From contig JAQGHK010000084.1 of the NCBI GenBank assembly GCA_028288875.1, forward strand, positions 1 to 12,085: a stretch of 12,085 bases of DNA, read 5' to 3'. Source of the DNA: Phycisphaerales bacterium (GTDB lineage Bacteria > Planctomycetota > Phycisphaerae > Tepidisphaerales > Tepidisphaeraceae). Numbering within the stretch: the stretch's first letter is position 1; the number at the start of each line of letters is the position of its first letter. The position numbers and the translations under genes were made by a program. The notes beneath the pieces were generated by a model. The model was given only the letters and a program-made list of their open reading frames with translations. It did not search any database and had not been told where the DNA came from. Positions 1 through 7,144 of the stretch are shown here, piece by piece.

Positions 1-1823
1 GCGCTCTGGCCCGCCGTAATCGACGAACCGAGCGGCATGATCGTCAGCGTCTTGGCGGGTGCATTGCTGAGCGTGACGCTCACGCTGGTTGCGGTGTTGC
101 CGAGGGTCAGCCGGTAATTCGTACCGGCGATGTTCTGGAAGACGCTCGTTGTCGGAACGCTCAGCGCCTCGCCGCCAGCGAATTTCACTGTGCCGCCGAG
201 GCCGCCCGCGGCGGTCATCAGCGTACTGGTTCCCAGTGTTGCGGCCGTCGCGGCCGAGGGATCAATGATCACACCTGTCGTGCCGCTGACCGCCGCGACG
301 CCGCCCACCGCCAGCGTGCTGGGCGTGCCGGCCGCATTGAGGCGGAACACATAATTGGCCGATTGATTTGCCAGCCCCGCGCCGACGCTGATCGCTTGGC
401 TGGTGAGTGTCGGAACGGTGACGTTATTCAGGCCAGTATCCAACGCCCCGCCATTGTTGGCCAGGCCACCACTGCCAAGCGAGCCGCCGCTGCCCAGCGC
501 GACGGTCGTGCCTCGGCCGATGACGGTGCCGCCGCCGTACGTGTTGTTCGTGCCCTTAAGCGTCAGTGTGCCGCCGCCGGTGGTGAAGGCCTTGTTGGTA
601 GCCGTCGTGGTCAGCGTGCCTGGGCCGCTAATGTTGCCGCTGATGCTGCCGCTCATCGCGCCCGCACCGTAGAAATTGCTCAGTGCGACGTTGCCGTTGC
701 CGTTGCCGGCCAGCGTAACCGGCCCCTGGTAATCGCCCGAGCCGGAGAAAAAGTCCCACGACAGTGTTCCGCCGGCGTTGACCGTGACGGCATTAGCGAC
801 CTGACTGCCCAGCGCGGAAAGCTCGCCGCCGTTATTAACGGTGATGGCCCCGGTACCAGCCGCAGTGGTGTTGGTGAGTTCGACGACACCACTGTTGATG
901 ACGGTACCGCCGGCGTAGGTGTTGGCCTTCTGCAGCGAGGCCGCCCCGGCCCCGTTCCACGTCAGGCTCCCCGCGCCGCTGATCGTGCCAGTAAACGTTG
1001 CTGTGCCGCCAGTGTTAGACAGGTACAGCGAACTGCCGGCCGCGGCGTTGTTGACGATCGGATTGAAGTAGTAGTTGTTCGCGTTGGCGATGTCGCTGAT
1101 CGCGCCGCCCGCGGCGTTGACCATCAGCCGGCGGTTAGCACCGATCGTGCCCGCCGTCGAACTGCCCGCGCCGCGGATCTGTAGCGTGCCAGCATCGAGC
1201 GTGATCTGCGTCGCTGCCGCGCTCGGTGCCGCGCCAAGATTGCTGCCGAACTCGATCGACAAGACGCTGTCGAACATTCCACCGGAGAGCGTGCCGCCGG
1301 TCACTTTCCAACTGGCCGGGCTCGCGGCGGTGCCGAAGCTGCCGTTAACCGTGCCGAGCGAGAAGGTGCCAAGCCCGGTTTTGGTGACGGCCGCGCCGCC
1401 GGCCGCGGCAAGGTTCACGGTATTGGCCAACGTCGTGGTTCCGCCGTTGGTGGCGATGATCGAGCCATTGGTCAGCGTCAGTGTGCCGGTCGCGAACGTG
1501 TAGCCACCGACGTTGAACGTCAGGCCGCTCGCGGTCTGCGTGCCGACCGTCACCGTGCCGGGCGTGCCGTCGAAGACAGCGGTATTGCCCGTGCCGGGCC
1601 AGTTGACGAATGTGCTGCCGTCGAGCGTCCAGGACGCGGTAGTCCAGTCGCCCGTACCGCCGGTGCCGGCCGCCGAGGTGTTCGGATCCCAAGTGTAGCC
1701 GGCCGCCTGCGCCGCGCCGGCCAATACGAGCGACAGCGCCGCCAAAACGGCCTGCGCGATGATGCCGAACCGGGCAGAATCAACAGACGAAGAAACAGCC
1801 GGATGGGCACTGAAAAAGCTCAT
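1..1823 (-). CDS. Exported beta-strand-repeat protein with C-terminal SGNH/GDSL hydrolase domain (3' end outside window)
   Basis: The frame is open without a stop from the ATG at 1823 to the window edge, giving 607 residues. GAGG lies about 8 nt before the ATG. Residues 1-40 look like a signal peptide: a hydrophobic stretch at about 19-36, then AQA|AG as cleavage site. Residues 42-585 are Gly/Thr/Ala/Asn-rich and charge-poor, typical of a secreted beta-helix. Autotransporter-associated beta-strand repeat units are visible around 286-330 (TYAGGTVINSG) and 418-445 (TYGGGTVIGRG). At 593-605 the protein changes to LTIMPLGSSITAG, which matches block I of SGNH/GDSL hydrolases (usual form PLGDSITxG), with Ser601 as the probable nucleophile. 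The remaining SGNH blocks would lie beyond position 1. The substrate is unknown; in such fusions an esterase acting on acetylated polysaccharide is common. The N-terminal half is paralogous to the next gene upstream (2026-3321). Repeat architecture is well supported; the hydrolase rests on one motif. Confidence 0.85.
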   Translation of the reverse strand, partial: MSFFSAHPAVSSSVDSARFGIIAQAVLAALSLVLAGAAQAAGYTWDPNTSAAGTGGTGDWTTASWTLDGSTFVNWPGTGNTAVFDGTPGTVTVGTQTASGLTFNVGGYTFATGTLTLTNGSIIATNGGTTTLANTVNLAAAGGAAVTKTGLGTFSLGTVNGSFGTAASPASWKVTGGTLSGGMFDSVLSIEFGSNLGAAPSAAATQITLDAGTLQIRGAGSSTAGTIGANRRLMVNAAGGAISDIANANNYYFNPIVNNAAAGSSLYLSNTGGTATFTGTISGAGSLTWNGAGAASLQKANTYAGGTVINSGVVELTNTTAAGTGAITVNNGGELSALGSQVANAVTVNAGGTLSWDFFSGSGDYQGPVTLAGNGNGNVALSNFYGAGAMSGSISGNISGPGTLTTTATNKAFTTGGGTLTLKGTNNTYGGGTVIGRGTTVALGSGGSLGSGGLANNGGALDTGLNNVTVPTLTSQAISVGAGLANQSANYVFRLNAAGTPSTLAVGGVAAVSGTTGVIIDPSAATAATLGTSTLMTAAGGLGGTVKFAGGEALSVPTTSVFQNIAGTNYRLTLGNTATSVSVTLSNAPAKTLTIMPLGSSITAGQS

Positions 1824-2025
1824 ATTTAATCCTCAACTTCAAGAATCCGCCAGACGGAAGTGGCTTGGCAAAGCTCCGCTGCCTGAATCTACTCCAGCGG
1901 CGTGGCCGGGCCAGCGACCTTTGCGCCAATCCGTTCGTCGATTTGCGTCAGGCCAGCGTGGAGGCCATGTCGATCGATCGATATGGTTCGCTGCCGCCGC
2001 GGCGCCAAACGCGAGGCACGCTGCT
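1824..2025. other. Intergenic spacer between the two paralogous repeat genes
   Basis: This 202-bp spacer lies between two minus-strand genes. It holds the Shine-Dalgarno (GAGG) of the downstream gene and a 12-bp palindrome TCGATCGATCGA at 1970-1981. I see no GC hairpin followed by a T-run, so no intrinsic terminator can be called. The longer frames crossing it continue from antisense shadows of the neighbouring genes. Confidence 0.4.
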
Positions 2026-3321
2026 TCAGCGTCCGACCCGCCGACGACGGGCCATCGCACCGACAGCAGCCACACCAATCACTACGAGCGCGGCCGGTTC
2101 CGGAACCAGCGTCAGGGTTTCGTTGCCGGTAAACGTGCTGACGCCGAAGTAAGAGTTGAGCTGCGCCGCCGTGTACGTGCCGGCCGTCGTCAGGGACAGG
2201 CCGGACGTGCTGTTGGTAATCGAGCCGAGGGTGTCGGTTCCGGTCCCGTTGAGATTGACGACCGACAGCGCCCCGAAAGTCAGGACGGCCGAGTCTCCAA
2301 GCGACGCGTTGTTGCCCAGTGTGAGAATCGCGCCCGCAACATTGGCGACGGCAACATTGCCTGTGCCAAAGGTGCCGCCGGCGGCCCCGGTCGACAGCGT
2401 GCCGAGGTTAGCAGTCGTGCCTCCGGCATACGCGTTTGCCGCGGAAAACAGGCCGGTCCCTGCCCCGTTCCACGTCACCCCGCCGCTGCCACTGATAATA
2501 CCGCTGTATGTCGTCGCGCCACTAGTGTTGGACAGGTAGAACGAACTGCCGCTGGCCGCGTTGTTGATGACGGCGCTTTGGTACGGATTACCGGTGGAGT
2601 CCACGATCGCGCCGCCGGCGGCATTCACCTGAATCGTTCGCGTCGCTCCGATCGCCGGCGCCAAAGCCGTGCCGGTGACCCGTAGCGTGCCGCTGTCGAG
2701 GATGATCTGCGTGGCGGCCGCCGTCGGTGCCGCGCCCAGGTTGTTGCCGGCGCCGATCTGCAGCACGCTGTCGAAGGTGCCGCTGGCGAACGCGCCGCCG
2801 GTGATGGTCCAGACGGTGGGCGCGGCGGCGGTGCCGAGCGTGCCGGTATTATTGGTCGTCATCGCCAGCACGCCGCTTCCCGTTTTGGTCAGGGCATTGG
2901 TCGTGGTCCCCGCCAGCGCCAGCGTGCTGGCCAGCGTGCTCGTGCCGGTGCTGGTCAAGAAGACCGAGCCGCTGGCGAGCGTGAGGGTACCACTTGCCAG
3001 TGAATAGCCCGCAACGTTAAAAGTCAGGCCGTTGGCCGATTGTGTCCCCACCGTGACCGCGCCTGCCGTCCCGCCAAAGACTGCGCTATTGCCTGCGCCA
3101 GGCCAGTTATTGAACGTCGTGCCGTCGGTCGTCCAGAACGCGCCGCTCCAGCTTCCCGCGCCGCCGGTGCCGGCCACTACGCCGTTCACATCCCACGTGA
3201 TCGGGACGGCACGAGCCGCCGGCACCAGTAGCCCAAGGCAGGCCGAAGCCATTGCCGCCGACACAAGTTTTTTGCCCGCCAATGCAGTAATACGCGTACC
3301 CGTTTTCGTGACCGCTGACAT
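2026..3321 (-). CDS. PEP-CTERM sorted autotransporter-type beta-strand-repeat protein
   Basis: 431 residues from the ATG at 3321. That start is preferred over a GTG at 3369 because a strong GGAGGAG lies 7-9 nt before it and the signal peptide begins there: basic residues K6, R10, K17, K18, a hydrophobic core at 19-34, and ARA|VP near residue 38. The mature part is a low-complexity Gly/Thr/Ser/Ala beta-helix with a repeat unit containing NAYAGGTTANLGTL. The C-terminus (about 406-431) is a textbook PEP-CTERM tail: VPEP, then a hydrophobic helix, then RRRR. In the known system an exosortase recognises and cleaves this tail at the membrane; no exosortase is in the window. The first ~200 residues closely parallel the neighbouring gene at 1-1823, so the two are tandem duplicates with different C-termini. 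Probable cell-surface or matrix protein; molecular role unknown. Confidence 0.93.
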   Translation of the reverse strand: MSAVTKTGTRITALAGKKLVSAAMASACLGLLVPAARAVPITWDVNGVVAGTGGAGSWSGAFWTTDGTTFNNWPGAGNSAVFGGTAGAVTVGTQSANGLTFNVAGYSLASGTLTLASGSVFLTSTGTSTLASTLALAGTTTNALTKTGSGVLAMTTNNTGTLGTAAAPTVWTITGGAFASGTFDSVLQIGAGNNLGAAPTAAATQIILDSGTLRVTGTALAPAIGATRTIQVNAAGGAIVDSTGNPYQSAVINNAASGSSFYLSNTSGATTYSGIISGSGGVTWNGAGTGLFSAANAYAGGTTANLGTLSTGAAGGTFGTGNVAVANVAGAILTLGNNASLGDSAVLTFGALSVVNLNGTGTDTLGSITNSTSGLSLTTAGTYTAAQLNSYFGVSTFTGNETLTLVPEPAALVVIGVAAVGAMARRRRVGR

Positions 3322-3497
3322 GATGTTTCTCCTCCGCCGCCGACTCCGCGTTTGCACCGATCGGCGCACGCCGGGAGTCTGCAGGGTGAAGTTAAGTCAT
3401 GGCTCTCGCACGGCCACGCGGAATTGCGACAAAGTATTCGCGTGTTTGCGTCAGCATGTGCCGCAGGCCGTCATCACTGCAACGAGGACCGACACGA
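3322..3497. other. Intergenic spacer after the enzyme operon
   Basis: This 176-bp spacer separates the operon's last stop (TGA at 3498-3500) from the start of the PEP-CTERM repeat gene on the same strand. It must carry that gene's leader unless there is read-through. I could not pick a convincing -35/-10 pair or an intrinsic terminator. Apart from the ribosome binding site nothing can be assigned. Confidence 0.35.
3329..3335 (-). promoter_or_regulatory. Shine-Dalgarno fixing the start of the PEP-CTERM repeat gene
   Basis: Read on the minus strand this is GGAGGAG, ending 7 nt before the ATG at 3321. It is a near-perfect anti-16S match and argues against the upstream GTG at 3369, which would add an Arg-rich N-terminus in front of the signal peptide. 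Confidence 0.75.
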
Positions 3498-5045
3498 TCA
3501 CAACCGGCAACGGCCATCGAACGCGACAATCGACCAGACCTTCAGTTCTGGCACGATGACCGATCGCACGCCGTCGGTGTGGTCCACGCTGAGCTGAACT
3601 GCATCCGCGTCATAGGTATAGATCGTCGCCGCGTCACCAAACGTGGCCCATTCAGCTGGCAATTGCACTCGCACATTTCGCGCGGCGTTGATGTGATCGC
3701 AGGCCGCCTCATAGTCGAGATTCAGGAGGTGAACGATCAATCTTCCATCAGCCGTTCGGCGAGGAAACTGCCATACTCGGCCGCTGGTCGTGGGCTTTGT
3801 GTGGGGGTCGCCGAGGGCGGCGACGAGCGCCTGGCGATCCGCGTGGCGGGCTAGCGGACGGGGGGCGGCGTTTGCGATGGCCAGCGGCCCTACCGTGCAG
3901 GTGCCGCGGAAAAGCTGCGGGTGCGCGCGAACGAACTGATAAAGCGGCGCGTACTCCTCGGCCGGCCCGTCGTACCAGTGGCTTCCTTTTTCCAGGGTGA
4001 AGCACCATTGGCGGTGCGGCGCCATCAGGCGTTGGCCGGCGCAGTAGCCGAGGGCGATCCAGATTTTCGCCAGATTGACCGCTCCCTTGGCCAGCACCCA
4101 GGCCCAATCCTGCCCGCGGGCGGTGGCGGCGAGCGGCTTGCCGGTCGCCTCGGCCATTCGGTAAGCGTAGACGGCTTCATGCAGGCTGGCTGTTCCGAGA
4201 TGGGCCTGATGCGGTACCTCGCCGACCAAGTGCGTGAGGTTTGGCGCTACCGCCAGATGCGGCAGTTCGGGCAGCGCCGCATTCGCGCTGAGCGTAATGG
4301 GCCGCTGAACAATGTCGGCGGCCAATTGCCCGAGTTGGCGCACGTTCTCAGCTGCCAATTGCAGTTGGCAGTCGAGAAATTCGTTGCGGAGTGGCATGGA
4401 TTCGATATTGGCCTTGTACGCGGCGTCATCGGCCGCGTGCTGGCGAATCAGCGTGCGATAATCGAACTCGTCCCAGGTCGTCGCGCCGGCGGTCGCCAGC
4501 ATGTCCGATGTGCCGTTCTCCTTCAGCCAGGTTCGGAACGCGGCCATGCAGTGGTCACAGAAACAGCCTCCCAGGAATGCGACGCTGTGCGCCGTTCCCA
4601 GATGATCATCGACGTGCAGGCCCGGTGCCCCGCCGCGCATTTCTTCGGCCACGCGTTGCCGGACGAAGGCGCGGAAGGCGGGATGATTTGTGCAGCCGAA
4701 CCAAGTCGGCGTTCCCTCATACGTGCAATCGAACAGCCACCAGACCGGAATGGGCGCGCCGGTGATGTCGCGGCAGACCGCGTCGCGCAAATCCGCATTT
4801 TTGTGCAGATTTTCCGCCCCGGCGGTGAGGCACCACAGGCTGCCGGTTCCGTGCACGCCCATGCTTTCGAGTTGCCGTACGGATTCGCCTTTGGCCGCGC
4901 CGCCCCAGGCCAGAAACGTGCAGCCGTAGCGGGCGTAGGTCGCCGGATCAGTGGCCGGATACATGAAGATTACGTCGTCGCCGACGAGGGCGGTCACGCT
5001 CCGGTCTACGGCAGGCAGCGGCGGATTGATTTGAATTTCAGACAT
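3498..5045 (-). CDS. GH42-like TIM-barrel glycoside hydrolase-like protein, atypical active site
   Basis: 515 residues from the ATG at 5045. An in-frame ATG at 5066 would add 7 residues; neither has a strong Shine-Dalgarno, and both overlap the stop of the GMC gene, so translation is probably coupled. No signal peptide. By eye the first ~340 residues resemble a GH42/GHL-type TIM barrel: CTNHPAFRAF at 118-127, GLHVDDH at 142-148, then CFCDHCMAAFRTWLKE at 161-176. The four Cys (118, 161, 163, 166) match the order and spacing of the zinc ligands of GH42 beta-galactosidases. In GH42 a VDNE motif carries the acid/base Glu; here the aligned segment is VDDH, so that Glu seems replaced by His148. Residues ~435-515 (VHLLNLDYE ... 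VPELKVW) resemble a C-terminal beta-sandwich of such enzymes. Function unknown: it may use another acid, act by a different mechanism, or bind sugar without cleaving it. Confidence 0.85.
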   Translation of the reverse strand: MSEIQINPPLPAVDRSVTALVGDDVIFMYPATDPATYARYGCTFLAWGGAAKGESVRQLESMGVHGTGSLWCLTAGAENLHKNADLRDAVCRDITGAPIPVWWLFDCTYEGTPTWFGCTNHPAFRAFVRQRVAEEMRGGAPGLHVDDHLGTAHSVAFLGGCFCDHCMAAFRTWLKENGTSDMLATAGATTWDEFDYRTLIRQHAADDAAYKANIESMPLRNEFLDCQLQLAAENVRQLGQLAADIVQRPITLSANAALPELPHLAVAPNLTHLVGEVPHQAHLGTASLHEAVYAYRMAEATGKPLAATARGQDWAWVLAKGAVNLAKIWIALGYCAGQRLMAPHRQWCFTLEKGSHWYDGPAEEYAPLYQFVRAHPQLFRGTCTVGPLAIANAAPRPLARHADRQALVAALGDPHTKPTTSGRVWQFPRRTADGRLIVHLLNLDYEAACDHINAARNVRVQLPAEWATFGDAATIYTYDADAVQLSVDHTDGVRSVIVPELKVWSIVAFDGRCRL

Positions 5046-6681
5046 GTCGAGCAATCCAATCTGCATTGCGAAAGGCGAGGGCCATGATGGTTAGAACCGG
5101 GTTGAAGCCGCCGTTGGTCACGTGAAGACCGCCGTCCACGACGAAGACGTTGTCCGTGCCGTGCACACGGCCGTAAGAATCGGTCACGCTGGTCCGCGGA
5201 TCGTTTCCCATTCGGCAGGTGCCGGCCTGGTGCTGGCCGCCACTGAGGACCAGCGGGATGGGGCCGGCCGTCCAGACGCGCGACGCGCCGCTGGCGTGAA
5301 GCCAGTCGACGGCGCGCTGGCGAATGAAGGTTGCCGTGCGAACCGTTTCCGGGTGCGTGGTCCCTGAGAGTCGGACGACGGGAATGCCGTTCGCGTCCCG
5401 AACTTCCGGATCGAGTGTCACGCGTGCCGTGGGGCTTGGGATATCCTGAACAGGCCCTTGAAGCTGAATGAGGCGCGGATAGGCATCGCGCATATATCGC
5501 TTCGCCGCCAGGCCCCAGCGCGGCATTCCGGGCGGATAGCTGAACTTATTGAACAGCGCCGGCAGCTTCACAAACTCATTGGCCAGCATGCCGCCGCCGA
5601 CAATGGCTCGGCCGGTCTCGTCGATGTTGCCGTGGTTGTAGTCACAGGTCGCAATCGCGGGCCCGGGGCCGATGCCGTCATGGACGACCTCTTCAAATAA
5701 CCCCTGTGCGCCGTTGTAGTAATGACCTTGAAGATGCCGGCCGACTTGGTCGTGCGCATTGCCAAGGCCCGCTTCATGACCGGGACCGCGGCTGAGCAGC
5801 AGGAGGCGGGCAGATTCAATCGCCCCGCTGCTGCTGACCACCACTTTCGCCGATGCGAATTCGCGCCGCCCGGCGTGGTGGAACCACACACCCCTCGCGC
5901 GGCGGCGTCCGTCGACCATTATCTGCTCGGCCTGCGCCTGGTCGATCAACCGCAATCGCCCGGTCGCCAGCCCGCGGAGCAGCAGCGTGTTCTGGCTGCC
6001 CGTTTTGGCGTCGGTCGGGCAACCAAATCCGACGCACATTCCGCATCGAATGCACGCCTGCCGGCCATTGAACGGCTGCATGTTGATCAGCAGCGGAACG
6101 GGATGCGTGCGTAACCCCAGCGCATCGGCACCGCGGCGGAGTACGCGCCGCTGGATCGTGTCGTCGTGGGGCGGCAATGGGAACGACCGCTGCCGCGGAG
6201 CGACGTGCGCCATGCCGGTCGCGTCGCCGCTGACGCCGAGTTCCCACTCGGCACGGTCATACCAAGGCTCCATCTCGCTGTAATCAATGGGCCAGTCGGA
6301 TAATGAACTACCAGCAGGCACGCCGTAGCGCGTAGCCATGCGGAAATCGTCCGGCATGAATCGCCACGCCTGCGCGCCGTAGACCAGCGTGCCCCCGCCG
6401 ACGGTCATGGCGTTGTTCTGATAGGGCGGTTCATGCGGTCGGTACGTTTGGATGCGTTCGCCTTCTTCGACCACGCGGGGATTGCCATCGATCGCGGGGC
6501 CGGTGTTGTGGCCGTACGTGCTCAGGCGATGGTTGCGTAAGTGGTCGCGCGAGACCTCGGCCGGCGTGAGCCGCTGCCCGCGCTCCAGCAGCAGCACGCT
6601 CTTGCCCGCTTCGGCCAGCACGCCCGCGACGATGCCGCCGGCCGCGCCGCTGCCGATGACGATGACGTCGTAATCCGTCAT
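5038..6681 (-). CDS. GMC-family FAD-dependent oxidoreductase (gluconate 2-dehydrogenase large-subunit-like)
   Basis: 547 residues. The ATG at 6681 has AGGA 6 nt upstream and overlaps the stop of the preceding gene as ATGA. The N-terminal Rossmann motif VIGSGAAGG (8-16), then LLLER (30-34), binds FAD. A second FAD-contacting segment is MTVGGGTLVYGAQAWR (92-107). The C-terminal GMC signature has HQAGTCRMG (His484) and GGFNPVLTIMALA (Asn527), the usual catalytic His/Asn pair. Cys210, 213, 216 and 221, in CIRCGMCVGFGCP, form a cluster of the kind that ligates an Fe-S centre in FAD glucose/gluconate dehydrogenase catalytic subunits. This favours a dehydrogenase passing electrons onward over an H2O2-forming oxidase. 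It is expected to oxidise a sugar or sugar acid; the exact substrate cannot be read. There is no signal peptide. It is almost certainly the partner of the small subunit directly upstream. Confidence 0.95.
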   Translation of the reverse strand: MTDYDVIVIGSGAAGGIVAGVLAEAGKSVLLLERGQRLTPAEVSRDHLRNHRLSTYGHNTGPAIDGNPRVVEEGERIQTYRPHEPPYQNNAMTVGGGTLVYGAQAWRFMPDDFRMATRYGVPAGSSLSDWPIDYSEMEPWYDRAEWELGVSGDATGMAHVAPRQRSFPLPPHDDTIQRRVLRRGADALGLRTHPVPLLINMQPFNGRQACIRCGMCVGFGCPTDAKTGSQNTLLLRGLATGRLRLIDQAQAEQIMVDGRRRARGVWFHHAGRREFASAKVVVSSSGAIESARLLLLSRGPGHEAGLGNAHDQVGRHLQGHYYNGAQGLFEEVVHDGIGPGPAIATCDYNHGNIDETGRAIVGGGMLANEFVKLPALFNKFSYPPGMPRWGLAAKRYMRDAYPRLIQLQGPVQDIPSPTARVTLDPEVRDANGIPVVRLSGTTHPETVRTATFIRQRAVDWLHASGASRVWTAGPIPLVLSGGQHQAGTCRMGNDPRTSVTDSYGRVHGTDNVFVVDGGLHVTNGGFNPVLTIMALAFRNADWIARHV

Positions 6682-7112
6682 TGACCGTCCTGTGCAATGT
6701 CAGTCGGTTCGTAGCCGGGAATGCGCGGGTCGTAGCCGATCATCGCCCACGACACCGCCCCACGATTGCCGCCATTGGCGGGGTCCGCGTAGTAACTTTC
6801 CAGGACCATCTCGACGAGCCAACCGAAGAAGGCGCGATCGTCTGCGTGCGGTGAATTCTCTTGCTGGACCAGCACGGCGTCTTGCCGATCGGACGATAAT
6901 TCAGCAAAGTCGGTTTGATTCGCCACGCGCGCCGCTAGATCCAGTCGATCAAGCCCTTCCGTCAATTCCGTCCAGCGATGTGGGAGATCGCGGTCGAGCA
7001 ACCGCTGGACATAAATCACCGCCCCGACCTGCCCGGCCGACGGATATTCGTCCGCCGGGACGATCCGATTCGCCGCAGCGCGAAGCACCGCTTCTTGGGA
7101 TACGTTCAACAT
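6678..7112 (-). CDS. Gluconate 2-dehydrogenase subunit 3 family protein
   Basis: 144 residues. The ATG at 7112 has AGGAA about 9 nt upstream. The sequence follows the Gluconate_2-dh3 family from end to end: an N-terminal ANRIVPADEYPSAGQVG helix-turn (14-30), a long helical middle, and the C-terminal hallmarks YYADPANGGNR (107-117) and SWAMIGYD (121-128). Family members are small non-catalytic partners of GMC dehydrogenases, needed for assembly and often for Tat-dependent export of the catalytic subunit. Here residue 1 leads straight into the family domain, so no twin-arginine or other signal peptide exists and the complex is probably cytoplasmic. The stop overlaps the GMC start by 4 bp, and the GH172-like gene ends 32 bp upstream, so all are likely cotranscribed. 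No cytochrome c subunit accompanies it in this window. Confidence 0.93.
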   Translation of the reverse strand: MLNVSQEAVLRAAANRIVPADEYPSAGQVGAVIYVQRLLDRDLPHRWTELTEGLDRLDLAARVANQTDFAELSSDRQDAVLVQQENSPHADDRAFFGWLVEMVLESYYADPANGGNRGAVSWAMIGYDPRIPGYEPTDIAQDGQ

Positions 7113-7144
7113 GAAAGAATTCCTGACGCCGGAATGACGCCGAT

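Noticed and set aside
363..1184. 273-codon plus-strand frame
   Set aside because: Antisense shadow of the beta-repeat SGNH gene; no recognisable protein features.
1970..1981. 12-bp palindrome TCGATCGATCGA
   Set aside because: GATC/CGATCG words are common throughout this window and there is no second copy of this longer unit or other context to give it a role.
1759..2685. 308-codon plus-strand frame across the two repeat genes
   Set aside because: It runs antisense through the PEP-CTERM repeat gene and the spacer. Composition is low-complexity and Arg-rich, with no motif; the minus-strand frames have signal peptides and domain matches.
1..3321. Possible classical type V autotransporter genes
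   Set aside because: The repeats carry the autotransporter-associated name, but no outer-membrane beta-barrel domain is seen. One protein ends in PEP-CTERM and the other enters an SGNH motif.
3921..5087. 388-codon open frame on the plus strand
   Set aside because: It is antisense to the GH42-like gene; the translation is Arg/Gly/Ala-rich without any domain, a usual shadow at this GC content.
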